From CAIVPM01 sp964477265 (GTDB lineage Bacteria; Bacteroidota; Bacteroidia; Chitinophagales; Chitinophagaceae), in contig CAYZDJ010000015.1 in NCBI GenBank assembly GCA_964477265.1, positions 1 to 64,000 of the forward strand: a DNA stretch of 64,000 nt, given 5' to 3'. The translations under genes and the position numbers were made by a program. Below the pieces are notes generated by a model. It ran no database searches and was not told the DNA's origin. It worked only from the letters and a program-made list of their open reading frames with translations. Position 1 is the stretch's first letter. Every line of letters starts with the position of its first letter. Shown one piece after another: positions 26,883 through 34,267 of this stretch.

Positions 26883-27866
26883 CTATTTTTCTGTAGTCAA
26901 TCCTTCTTTCAATTTTCTCTCAGAAGTGCTAATTATTAAAATGTCATTATAGGCTTTTAAGTTAGTAACAGCAAACTTTGTTGGTAACCCTTTATTTGAT
27001 AACTCCCAATTTGTGCTATCATTATTTTTTTTGTAAATGCCGTCCCATTGTCCTGCCAAGATTAAATTATTGTGATTAAGTACATTGAAAGTATATAGTT
27101 TTTTGGGTAACCCACTTTGCAGTAATTGCCAATTTTTACCGTCTGTTGAAGACATTAGTAATTTATTGTATGTCATTGCATATAACTGACTTTTGTCTGA
27201 ACTGATATTATGCATACTAAATTGTGGTGATGAATTTATCCAAGATTTGTCTGTTTGTTGAGAAAAAATGCCCTTGTTAGTTGCCAAATAAAAATTACCC
27301 TTATAAAAAGTTGCACCATTAGTTTGTAATGAATTTTGTCCAAATTCTAACTTCCAATTGCCTGAAATTTTGTTTAATGAATAGAAGCCGTCATTAGTGC
27401 ATACATATAGAATTTTGTTGAACTCACAAAATCGTCTAATTGTTAAGTTTTTTAGTCCATTATTGAAGTTTGTCCATTTGTTGCCGTTATCTGTTGTGTA
27501 AAAAACACCTTTAAATTGGGTTCCTACAAATATTGCACTATCGTAGATTGCCAAAGCTCCGATATTTCCTTCTATAATTTGTTTGTCTGTTGGAATGCTA
27601 TCCCAAATTTTGTTCTTAAAATTATACAAGTAAACGCCATTGTCTTTTGTTGCAACACCAATTAATTTACTTGAAGTTGCAATTCCGCCCAAACCAATTC
27701 TAATTTTTTCTGGTAGTCCATTACTTGAATTTATCCAACTTGTTCCATTGTCATAAGAGAAATAAACAATTCCATTTTGAACTTCTTTTATACCGGTGTC
27801 GCTTGTTTGGGAATTACAAAAATTTAAAATAAATGTTGTAAAGATTAGCAAATAAGTTTTAATCAT
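26883..27866 (-). CDS. Secreted protein with sialidase-type (BNR/Asp-box) repeats
   Basis: From the ATG at 27866 the protein has 327 residues, with a signal sequence (MIKTYLLIFTTFILNF). At least four repeats have the pattern DNGxxWxxxxxGL: YDNGTSWINSSNGL, TDNGNKWTNFNNGL, TDGKNWQLLQSGL and NDSTNWELSNKGL. This suggests a six- or seven-bladed beta-propeller of BNR type. A GTG at 27878 is a less likely start. It follows the serine hydrolase gene by 58 bases on the same strand. Function unknown. Confidence 0.75.
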   Translation of the reverse strand: MIKTYLLIFTTFILNFCNSQTSDTGIKEVQNGIVYFSYDNGTSWINSSNGLPEKIRIGLGGIATSSKLIGVATKDNGVYLYNFKNKIWDSIPTDKQIIEGNIGALAIYDSAIFVGTQFKGVFYTTDNGNKWTNFNNGLKNLTIRRFCEFNKILYVCTNDGFYSLNKISGNWKLEFGQNSLQTNGATFYKGNFYLATNKGIFSQQTDKSWINSSPQFSMHNISSDKSQLYAMTYNKLLMSSTDGKNWQLLQSGLPKKLYTFNVLNHNNLILAGQWDGIYKKNNDSTNWELSNKGLPTKFAVTNLKAYNDILIISTSERKLKEGLTTEK

Positions 27867-27924
27867 ATTCTGTTTCACGTTCTGTTTTTTTTAATTGCAG
27901 CAAACCCCTTGTTGCTTACAATTT

Positions 27925-29313
27925 TTATTTTTTTCGTTTAGCTTCTTGTTTATTTCCATTCTGTAACAAAAACACTTTTACTATTTCATCTTTATCATTC
28001 TTTTCAAATCGTAGTTGAGCATCTACAACTTTTAAGAAAAAAAGCAAGTCATTTTCTGCAAATATTGGGAAAGGATTTTGCCCTGTTAATTGTACAAATA
28101 ATTGTTCTTTTTCCAATACAATATTTAGCTCAAAACCTTTCTCTACCTCATATGTTCCAACAAATTTTTGTAATTGCTCAACAGACAGTTTTATTTCATT
28201 TCTAATTTTTTGAGTAGGTAAGGGCTTGTTATACAAAATACTTTCAATAGACTTAACAGGTATTGATACATTATTGTGGTTTTGAAGTATAATTATTGTT
28301 TTGTCATTTGTAATATGTCTTTCGATATATGTAACATAACCTGGCCAACCACCACTATGCGATACAATTTTTCCAAAGTCAGCGTTATTGTCAATCTCCC
28401 AACCAAAGCCATATTTAGTTTTAGATTTATCATTTAAAGTTGCTACTTGAAATAACTCTTCCATTCCTTCTTTTGAAAGCAATTTGTTTGTGTATAATGC
28501 CCTGTCCCACTTCAATAAATCAATTACTGTTGAGTTTACACAACCATCACCTACAATTCCATCTATCCAAATTACCATTTTTGTTTCAGGCAAACTATCT
28601 GGTAAAATGTATTTTTTTAAACTATCTGACTTAACATAACCAAAAGCATAATTATCAATTTTCTTTGGTGCTAATCTTCGTGTATAAACAAAACTGTTTG
28701 TCATTTTTAATGGACTGAAAATATTTTTTTGTAGGAAGTTTGCGTAAGTCTGACCTGATACTTTTTCGATAATAGTAGCTAGTAAAGCGTACCCTGTATT
28801 GCTGTATTCATATTTTACATTTGGTTCAAATAATATCTCGGGCTGAACTTTTCCAAAAATTGCGATAATGTCTTTGTTTGTAGCAATTTTTGTTTTATCA
28901 AAAAGACTATCCATTAACTCCATATAATCAGGCAGCCCACTTGTGTGATTCAATAAGTTTTTAATTGTAACACCTTTGTAATTAGATAACTGGGGAATAA
29001 ATTTTGAAATAGGGTCATCTAATTTTAGTTTCTTTTTTTCTTTTAATATCATAATTCCCATAGCAGTAAACTGCTTTGAGCAAGATGCTAATTCAAATAT
29101 TGAACTGTCGTTTAGTTTTTGATTAGTTTCTTCATTAGCATTTCCAAAACTATGTTTATAAATTACTTTCCCTTTTTCTGCAACTAAAACATTGCCATTA
29201 ATTCTATGCTTTGAGTAAAGCAAATTGAGTAAGCTATCAATTTTTTGTATTCTGTCTTGGCTGAATAGAAGATGCCCTGCTAAAAGGAATGAGATTGTTA
29301 AAATTACTTTCAT
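27925..29313 (-). CDS. Serine hydrolase (class C beta-lactamase-like)
   Basis: A 462-residue secreted protein with a signal peptide (MKVILTISFLLAGHLLFS). The beta-lactamase/transpeptidase fold has the SxxK motif SCSK at about 77-80, the YxN motif YSN at about 170-172, and a third motif HSGGWPGY further on. A short C-terminal lipocalin-like domain (VGTYEV, LNIVLEKEQLFVQLTGQ) follows. It is probably a penicillin-binding or peptidase-like hydrolase rather than an antibiotic-inactivating enzyme. A repeat copy (A) lies upstream of its start. Confidence 0.88.
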   Translation of the reverse strand: MKVILTISFLLAGHLLFSQDRIQKIDSLLNLLYSKHRINGNVLVAEKGKVIYKHSFGNANEETNQKLNDSSIFELASCSKQFTAMGIMILKEKKKLKLDDPISKFIPQLSNYKGVTIKNLLNHTSGLPDYMELMDSLFDKTKIATNKDIIAIFGKVQPEILFEPNVKYEYSNTGYALLATIIEKVSGQTYANFLQKNIFSPLKMTNSFVYTRRLAPKKIDNYAFGYVKSDSLKKYILPDSLPETKMVIWIDGIVGDGCVNSTVIDLLKWDRALYTNKLLSKEGMEELFQVATLNDKSKTKYGFGWEIDNNADFGKIVSHSGGWPGYVTYIERHITNDKTIIILQNHNNVSIPVKSIESILYNKPLPTQKIRNEIKLSVEQLQKFVGTYEVEKGFELNIVLEKEQLFVQLTGQNPFPIFAENDLLFFLKVVDAQLRFEKNDKDEIVKVFLLQNGNKQEAKRKK

Positions 29314-29340
29314 TTGTTATTTTTAATTTTTGATTAGCTT

Positions 29341-29495
29341 AAGGTGTTTGTTAAACTCGCCACCAACATTCAGGGCTTGCAATGTATAGGCTGCTGCATT
29401 TGGTAACACCTAAGCTGAAGCCAAATGTAGCTGATGTTGTTAATTGATATTACAAAAAATGGATGGCGTTCTGTAAAGCTAGTGACGAAAGGAAA
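29341..29495 (-). repeat. Cassette-type repeat copy A
   Basis: About 150 bases between the serine hydrolase start and the CPBP stop. On the plus strand the core is CCAACATTCAGGGCTTGCAA, then TATAGGCTGCTGCATTTGG and ACACCTAAGCTGAAGCC. It shares about 45 almost identical bases with copy D (from GGTGTTT to TATAGGCTGC) and GTGACGAAAGG at its far end. An inner inverted repeat is TTCAGGG with CCTAAG. Confidence 0.8.
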
Positions 29496-29576
29496 AAAAG
29501 GATTACAAAACCAAACTGCGAAAGTTGGCTACATTTTTAGCATGTCTTGTTTTTTATTGTGTGCTGGCATTTTATG

Positions 29577-30272
29577 CTACTGTACTTGAACCTGTTTGTG
29601 TCGTCTTACAATTAAATAGTTAACTATAATTACAGATATTTTTGGAAGTAAAAGCATAGTAAAAAAAGCAAGATAGGAAATTGTTACAGTTGGTGGTGGT
29701 GCAGCTAATGTGAAAATATGACTACCAGAATCAGTCTCTGGGAAAACATAGTTTTGTGTCAAGTTCCAGCCATAATGAATTGCAAAGGGAATTAGTATTG
29801 AAAATGTTCTTGCATAAGAGTAAGCTAGTAAAAGCCCCATTGCAAATGTGAAAGAGAAAACTATAATCATTTGCGTTAAATTGCCCCAAACTCCTGCATT
29901 TATCCAATGCAATACAGCAAAAATTATGGATGAAATAATTACAGCTTTTGTTGGTCCTATTTTTTTAATTAGAATGTAAAGTAAAGCACCTCTACAAAGT
30001 AACTCCTCTGTTAAAACTGTCCTAAACTGATACCAGATTTCAAGTAAAACTGACTTAGCAGTTAACGATTGGGAAATTATATATGCTTCTTTTGCAAAAT
30101 ACATTTTTAAAATAAAAGCTGTTGCAGAAAATATTGCAGAAGTAATGAAAAGAATTATGAAATATTTGAGTCTGTTTTTAGTAGGTGTCAATCCTAAAGT
30201 TGATAGGTTTCTATTTTCAAAAAGCCAAATTAATAACCAAGAAATCAGTAGTAGTCCTATTAGTTGTAACAT
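29577..30272 (-). CDS. CPBP family intramembrane metalloprotease
   Basis: A 231-residue membrane protein with about 6-7 hydrophobic segments. The CPBP/Abi motifs are present: EELLCRGALLY (EExxxR), VLHWINAG and HYGWN. The family includes CAAX-prenyl proteases and proteins involved in bacteriocin self-immunity. Its role here is unknown. It lies inside the repeat-bounded gene array. Confidence 0.88.
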   Translation of the reverse strand: MLQLIGLLLISWLLIWLFENRNLSTLGLTPTKNRLKYFIILFITSAIFSATAFILKMYFAKEAYIISQSLTAKSVLLEIWYQFRTVLTEELLCRGALLYILIKKIGPTKAVIISSIIFAVLHWINAGVWGNLTQMIIVFSFTFAMGLLLAYSYARTFSILIPFAIHYGWNLTQNYVFPETDSGSHIFTLAAPPPTVTISYLAFFTMLLLPKISVIIVNYLIVRRHKQVQVQ

Positions 30273-30308
30273 TTAGTTTTTTAAAGTTTAAAGTATGTTC
30301 AAATATGC

Positions 30309-30339
30309 TTGCACACAACGTTTAGTGCTTGCGATGTTC
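30309..30339 (-). repeat. Short cassette-type repeat copy E
   Basis: Only TGCACACAACGTTTAGTGCTTGC remains of the repeat, between the CPBP start and the MepB stop. It matches the start-codon-proximal end of copy C (ACACACAACGTTCAGGGCTTGG). Confidence 0.6.
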
Positions 30340-30903
30340 TTAACTTCCTTCCTTTTCGCTTTTTCCAATTAGTCTTTTTGCTAAACTTAAGTTTAATGTA
30401 TTACTATCACTAATTTGCAAAAAGTATTTTGTTTGCCAAATTTGAGTTTTTTCTGCTTGTTTACTTGTCACTCTGTCCCAACTTGGATAAACTCTAATTC
30501 CACGTTTTCCTTGTTTGTTGTTTACACTTATAATTCCCTTGTTTGCCAAAACACTTTTTGAAAAAACAAACAGACCAAAATTGCTTTTGTCTTGTGAGCA
30601 AATTATTACAAAATCAAAGTCATCATTATGGTCAAATGGTTCTATAATATTTTGTTTATTTCTTTTCCAAATTGTAACAAACTGTCCAACCTTTGTTGGT
30701 GTAACTTTTGAAGATCTGAATCTAACTTTTAAATTGTCTAATTTAAAGTTACAAGCTTCATACTCTTTGCTTTCGTCTTCCTTTTCAATTTCTGTTAAAG
30801 CAAACTTACACTTGTCAAACAACGATTCTTTTGCTAAATAAAATTGCTTGTATAAATTATTTTCGTCTTTCAATTGTCTTTTAAAGTCTTTTTGTTTTCT
30901 CAA
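30340..30903 (-). CDS. MepB family protein
   Basis: A 187-residue protein resembling Staphylococcus aureus MepB, a small protein encoded next to the MepA multidrug efflux pump. Recognisable stretches are GQFVTIWKRN, PFDHNDDFDFVIIC, FGLFVFSKSVL and GIRVYPSWD. The biochemical role of the family is unknown. No MepA/MepR gene is present here, and the gene is an isolated unit between two repeat copies. Confidence 0.75.
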   Translation of the reverse strand: MRKQKDFKRQLKDENNLYKQFYLAKESLFDKCKFALTEIEKEDESKEYEACNFKLDNLKVRFRSSKVTPTKVGQFVTIWKRNKQNIIEPFDHNDDFDFVIICSQDKSNFGLFVFSKSVLANKGIISVNNKQGKRGIRVYPSWDRVTSKQAEKTQIWQTKYFLQISDSNTLNLSLAKRLIGKSEKEGS

Positions 30904-30950
30904 GAATTATTCAAGTCAGTAATAAAATTTAGAGCTTCTTTTTACAATGA

Positions 30951-31070
30951 TGTGCAACGCTCAAGGCTGCTGTATTTTGTAGCACCTAAGCTGCAGTCAA
31001 ATATAGTTGATGTTGTTGATTGATACTACAAAAGATGATGCTTAATTCGTTAAGTCTCAATAATGCAAAA
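30951..31070 (-). repeat. Cassette-type repeat copy B
   Basis: Lies upstream of the MepB-like gene. On the plus strand it reads TGCAACGCTCAAGGCTGCTG, then ACCTAAGCTGCAGTCAAATA, TAGTTGATGTTGTTGAT and TTAATTCGTTAAGTCTCAAT. The inner arms GCTCAAGG and CCTAAGC pair with one bulge and one wobble. The outer part TTAATTCGTTAAGTCTCAATAATGC is the same as in copy D. Confidence 0.8.
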
Positions 31071-31095
31071 GTTAATGTTGGTAATAGTTGTTCTT

Positions 31096-31869
31096 CTATT
31101 CGTCACTATAGTTTGTTTCTTTATTGGGCTTTGTAAATTGTATCCTTTTGTCTGTCCAATTTGTTACATTTCCACTTGCGTCCATAAATGAAAATTCAAT
31201 TTCATAATTTTCGCTTTCATCAAAGTCAAATGCACCAGAACACATACCGTGTCCAATTTTGATTTTATCTTTATTGGGCTCTATAAAATAAGTTGTTTCT
31301 TTTCCTGTCATCAAGTTTTTTAAAGTTGTCTTAATAATTATGTCTGCTGTATCTAAAGAAGTGTTACTAAAAACAACGTGAATAGATGGTCCACATCCAT
31401 AATGAACAAGAGTCTTGCCTATTTCTTTTGGCTTACCAAAAAGTATTGGTTTTTCAAAGTCGAGTTCGTCTATAACTCTATAAGAAACAACTTCTGGCTT
31501 ATATGTAGTTCGATTGTATCTGTACAAATTTTCATAGTCAGGTAAGCTGTCAATGATTACTCTATATTCAAGTCCAGCTTCCAATAAAGTTTCTGGTTTT
31601 AATAATGCTTGAGTTAGATAGAATTGTCCAAAAAGCGTTTCAGTAACTATCAGATTAATTTTTGTTGAACCAGATTTTAGATAAATTTTATACTTTTTAT
31701 TTAAACCCAAAATAATGTTTTGGCTTTCGGCATAACCGTCAAGAATGAATATAGAATTTCTCTTTACAGTATTTCCATTTGGGAAAATTGAAAGCCCAGT
31801 TCCATTACATTCTGCATAAACAGATGCTGAAAAAACGCAAACAAAGACCAAAGTTAAAAGCTGTTTCAT
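31096..31869 (-). CDS. Hypothetical secreted protein
   Basis: The ATG at 31869 gives 257 residues starting MKQLLTLVFVCVFSASVYA, a clear signal peptide. The mature part appears to be all-beta (two Ig-like or DUF-type domains), with FILDGYAESQNIILGL and EIEFSFMDASGNVTNWTD as the best features. I do not recognise the family. The open frame upstream to 31926 runs into repeat C and is not likely translated. It is bounded by repeat copies B and C. Confidence 0.72.
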   Translation of the reverse strand: MKQLLTLVFVCVFSASVYAECNGTGLSIFPNGNTVKRNSIFILDGYAESQNIILGLNKKYKIYLKSGSTKINLIVTETLFGQFYLTQALLKPETLLEAGLEYRVIIDSLPDYENLYRYNRTTYKPEVVSYRVIDELDFEKPILFGKPKEIGKTLVHYGCGPSIHVVFSNTSLDTADIIIKTTLKNLMTGKETTYFIEPNKDKIKIGHGMCSGAFDFDESENYEIEFSFMDASGNVTNWTDKRIQFTKPNKETNYSDE

Positions 31870-31874
31870 AAAGT

Positions 31875-32010
31875 TACACACAACGTTCAGGGCTTGGCAA
31901 GTATAAACTGCTGCATTTTGCCACACCTAAACTAGAGTCAAATATAGTTGATGTTGTTTATTGTGATTGCAAATGTTGAGACTTAATTTGTTAAACCCCA
32001 ATAATACAAA
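31875..32010 (-). repeat. Cassette-type repeat copy C
   Basis: Begins six bases upstream of the 257-residue protein's start codon. Plus-strand order is CACAACGTTCAGGGCTTGGC, TGCTGCATTTTGCCAC, CCTAAACTAGAGTCAAATA, TAGTTGATGTTGTTTAT and TTAATTTGTTAAACCCCAAT. Nested arms pair: GTTCAGG (31885-31891) with CCTAAAC (31926-31932), and GGCAA (31896-31900) with TTGCC (31918-31922). On the minus strand the one mismatch becomes a T-G wobble. Confidence 0.85.
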
Positions 32011-32034
32011 ACACTTTGTTGGGGGCAGTTTTAT

Positions 32035-32337
32035 TTAGTCATTCAATCTATTTTGCCAGTCCATTCTCTCGTGTAAAATCCTTGTTATTTCAATTGGTTT
32101 GTCAACTAATTTTCGATAAAAAATTATATGTCGATTTGTTTTTAAACCAAATAAATCTGTATTTATTCCAAAGTAGTTTTTACCTAAATCAGGATTGTCA
32201 GCAATAGCTTGGCAACTGTCAAGTAATAACGTATAGTATTTATCTGCTTGTTGCTCTGACCATTTTTCAATAGTATAATCCCAAATTTTCGTCAAGTCAT
32301 CAACTGCTTTGTGTGTGAGTTTATAACTATTAGCCAT
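32035..32337 (-). CDS. Type II toxin, ParE/RelE family
   Basis: A 100-residue ParE/RelE-fold toxin with YKLTHKAVDDLTKIWDYTIEKW at the N terminus and FYRKLVDKPIEITRILHERMD at the C terminus, the usual conserved ends. ParE toxins inhibit DNA gyrase, RelE toxins cleave mRNA; the sequence fits ParE better. It overlaps the antitoxin gene by 8 bases on the same strand. As in many mobile cassette arrays, a toxin-antitoxin pair sits within a repeat-bounded gene string. Confidence 0.9.
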   Translation of the reverse strand: MANSYKLTHKAVDDLTKIWDYTIEKWSEQQADKYYTLLLDSCQAIADNPDLGKNYFGINTDLFGLKTNRHIIFYRKLVDKPIEITRILHERMDWQNRLND

Positions 32338-32578
32338 TACTCTTTCTTTTGGCTTTTAATTCTTGTAGATGTTGATCTGGATTAAAATTGTGTGCAATGC
32401 CACTGTCTATTCCTTCTTGTATGGCTTTTTTCAATGCAATAACTTTGCTTTCTTCGTCTTCCAAAAGTCTAAGTCCTGCACGAACAACTTCACTAACATT
32501 TTTATATCGTCCAACCGAAACTTGGCTGCTTACAAAGTTGTCAAAATAACTCCCGAGAGAAATGGATGTGTTTTTCAT
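32330..32578 (-). CDS. Type II antitoxin, ParD/RHH family
   Basis: An 82-residue ParD-like antitoxin with a ribbon-helix-helix N terminus (MKNTSISLGSYFDNFVSSQVSVGRYKNVSEVVRAGLRLLE) and a C-terminal toxin-binding tail. It binds the ParE-type toxin encoded just downstream and represses the operon. It is the first gene of the minus-strand array and lies downstream of repeat copy D. Confidence 0.9.
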   Translation of the reverse strand: MKNTSISLGSYFDNFVSSQVSVGRYKNVSEVVRAGLRLLEDEESKVIALKKAIQEGIDSGIAHNFNPDQHLQELKAKRKSNG

Positions 32579-32640
32579 TATTAAACTTTTGTCAAAAATA
32601 CCAAAAATTGGTAAATGCTAAAATATAAATTTCAATTATT

Positions 32641-32850
32641 AGGGTGTTTAGGAAAATGGCCACCAACATTCATGACTTGCAATGTATAGGCTGCAGCGTT
32701 TCGTCACGCCTGAACTGAAGCCAAATATAGTGATGTTGTTGATTGTGATTACAAATGTTGAGGCGAGTTCTGTCACGCCAGTGACGAAAGGAAAATAGCA
32801 TTATAAAAGTTGATACTTAATTCGTTAAGTCTCAATAATGCAAAAACTAA
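32641..32850 (-). repeat. Cassette-type repeat copy D (longest)
   Basis: Plus-strand order is GGTGTTTAGG, CACCAACATTCATGACTTGC, TATAGGCTGCAGCG, TCACGCCTGAACTGAAGCC, TATAGTGATGTTGTTGATTG, GTGACGAAAGGAAAATAGC and TTAATTCGTTAAGTCTCAAT. It shares its left part with copy A and its right part with copy B. TTCATGAC (32669-32676) can pair with GTCA (32703-32706) plus TGAA (32711-32714). Confidence 0.85.
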
Positions 32851-33023
32851 TCTTAGCTTGCCTTTTTTTCGCCTTTGTTGGTGTTTTTTTCACCAACAAA
32901 ACCATATTTTTCTGCAGCTAAAATATAAAAATTTGCTATCAAAATTTCTTAACAACCATCATTCATTTTATCCATCTTCCCAACTTTTAATTTTTAATTC
33001 ATTAGTGGTATGGTATTGGGTAT

Positions 33024-33031
33024 TATGTTTG
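33024..33031 (+). promoter_or_regulatory. Candidate -7 box upstream of the secreted endonuclease gene
   Basis: TATGTTTG matches TAnnTTTG and lies 25 bases before the ATG at 33049. If transcription starts about six bases after it, the ATG at 33040 would be almost at the transcript end, which favours 33049 as the start. Confidence 0.4.
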
Positions 33032-33048
33032 CCACTTAAATGTTTGCG

Positions 33049-34113
33049 ATGAAAAAAATACTTTTGGCTTTTTTACTTTTTATAACTGTAAAATCTTTCT
33101 CTCAAAGTCAGCCTACAACAAAACAAAACTATAAACTGGCAGTTGCTGCTTTTTATAATTTAGAAAATCTTTACGATACTATCGACGACCCAAATACAAG
33201 CGATGAAGAGTTTACACCAAAAGGCGAACGTAATTACAATGGCAATATTTATTGGAACAAAATTGACAAGCTGGCATCTGTTTTAAGCAAGCTTGGAACA
33301 GATGATCCAAAATATCCTTGCCCCGATGGACCAGCTTTTATAGGTGTTGCAGAAATTGAAAATGATAGCGTATTGAAGGACTTAGTAAATCATCCTTCGT
33401 TAAAGGCACGTAATTATCAAATTGTTCATTACGACTGTAAAGATAGGCGTGGTGTGGATGTTGCTTTTTTATACAACCCAAAATACTTTAAGGTTTTAGA
33501 CAGCAAATCTTTATTTGTAAACCTTCCTCAGGGAGCCAAAGATGCCTATTACACGCGTGATGTGTTGTGGGTTAAAGGAGAGTTTGATGGGGAAGTCATT
33601 CATATTTACGTTAATCACTGGCCAAGCCGTTTGGGTGGAGAAGAACGTAGTGCACCAGGGCGTGCAGCTGCTGCAATGGTTAGTAAAAAACACAGCGATA
33701 GCATTATGAAAGCCGAAGGCGAACAAAAGATTTTAATTATGGGCGACTTGAACGATGACCCTGTAAGCCCAAGCCTGACAAAGGTTTTAAAATGCAAGGA
33801 TAATATTGAAGATGTAAAGGAAGGTGGATTATATAATCCTTGGGTTGCGATGTATAAAAGCGGAATCGGTACATTGGCATATCAGGATGCGTGGGGCTTG
33901 TTCGACCAGATTGTAATGAGCAAAAAGTGGCTTGATAAAAAGCAGGAAGGCTTTTTCTTTCAAAGACAGTTTATTTTTAACAGAGAGTTTATGACAGAAA
34001 ACCAGGGAAGGTATAAAGGTTATCCAATGCGTACCTGGGATGGATTAAGTTATAGAGGTGGTTACAGCGACCACTTTCCAACTTATTTGGTGTTGTTAAA
34101 GAAAACTAACTAA
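33049..34113 (+). CDS. Secreted endonuclease/exonuclease/phosphatase family protein
   Basis: A 354-residue protein with a signal peptide (MKKILLAFLLFITVKSFSQ) and the EEP fold: AAFYNLENLYDT at the start, IGVAEIEN (metal-binding Glu), VHYDCKDRRGVDVAFLY, HIYVNHWPSRLGG, ILIMGDLNDDP and GYSDHFPTY with the final catalytic Asp-His. It may be a secreted nuclease or phosphodiesterase. ATG codons at 33040 and 33049 are both possible; the second gives a cleaner signal peptide. Confidence 0.9.
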   Translation: MKKILLAFLLFITVKSFSQSQPTTKQNYKLAVAAFYNLENLYDTIDDPNTSDEEFTPKGERNYNGNIYWNKIDKLASVLSKLGTDDPKYPCPDGPAFIGVAEIENDSVLKDLVNHPSLKARNYQIVHYDCKDRRGVDVAFLYNPKYFKVLDSKSLFVNLPQGAKDAYYTRDVLWVKGEFDGEVIHIYVNHWPSRLGGEERSAPGRAAAAMVSKKHSDSIMKAEGEQKILIMGDLNDDPVSPSLTKVLKCKDNIEDVKEGGLYNPWVAMYKSGIGTLAYQDAWGLFDQIVMSKKWLDKKQEGFFFQRQFIFNREFMTENQGRYKGYPMRTWDGLSYRGGYSDHFPTYLVLLKKTN

Positions 34114-34121
34114 TACAAAAT

Positions 34122-34200
34122 ATTTGCTTCGCAAAATTATTTTATTGTTGTCTAGGCTGCATTGCTGCTATGTAACTTCAGTGGCGTTGGCACCATTCAA
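34122..34200. repeat. Intergenic repeat ending GTGGCGTTGGCACCATTCA, copy 2
   Basis: Begins a few bases after the endonuclease stop codon: TTTGCTTCGCAAAATTATTT, TATTGTTGT and CAGTGGCGTTGGCACCATTCA. It matches copy 1 at 10929-11010 at both ends. Confidence 0.7.
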
Positions 34201-34267
34201 CATTAGGAATATTATTGAGCAATCAATAATTATTTAATCACTAAACACTAACAGTTAATCACTAAAA

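Larger units (their letters stand above)
32579..33048. other. 470-base gap between parD and the secreted endonuclease gene
   Basis: It holds the ParD upstream region (32579-32640, AT-rich, with TTTACCAATTTTTGG-like sequence on the minus strand), repeat copy D (32641-32850), and an AT-rich part with a candidate promoter for the endonuclease gene. An 80-codon open frame here has no protein-like features. Confidence 0.7.

Noticed and set aside
27867..27924. Further cassette repeat between the serine hydrolase and BNR genes
   Set aside because: GCAGCAAACCCCTTGTTGC is a weak hairpin, but it does not share the repeat's core sequence, so the two genes may form one unit.
29341..32850. CRISPR array
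   Set aside because: Repeats are long, diverged and separated by whole genes of different length, with no uniform spacers or cas genes.
29341..32850. Insertion sequence remnants
   Set aside because: No transposase fragment or flanking target duplication can be seen; the repeats keep to gene borders.
32810..33052. 80-codon plus-strand open frame in the gap before the secreted endonuclease gene
   Set aside because: The translation is rich in Phe, Leu and His with no domain, and it runs through repeat copy D and promoter-like sequence.
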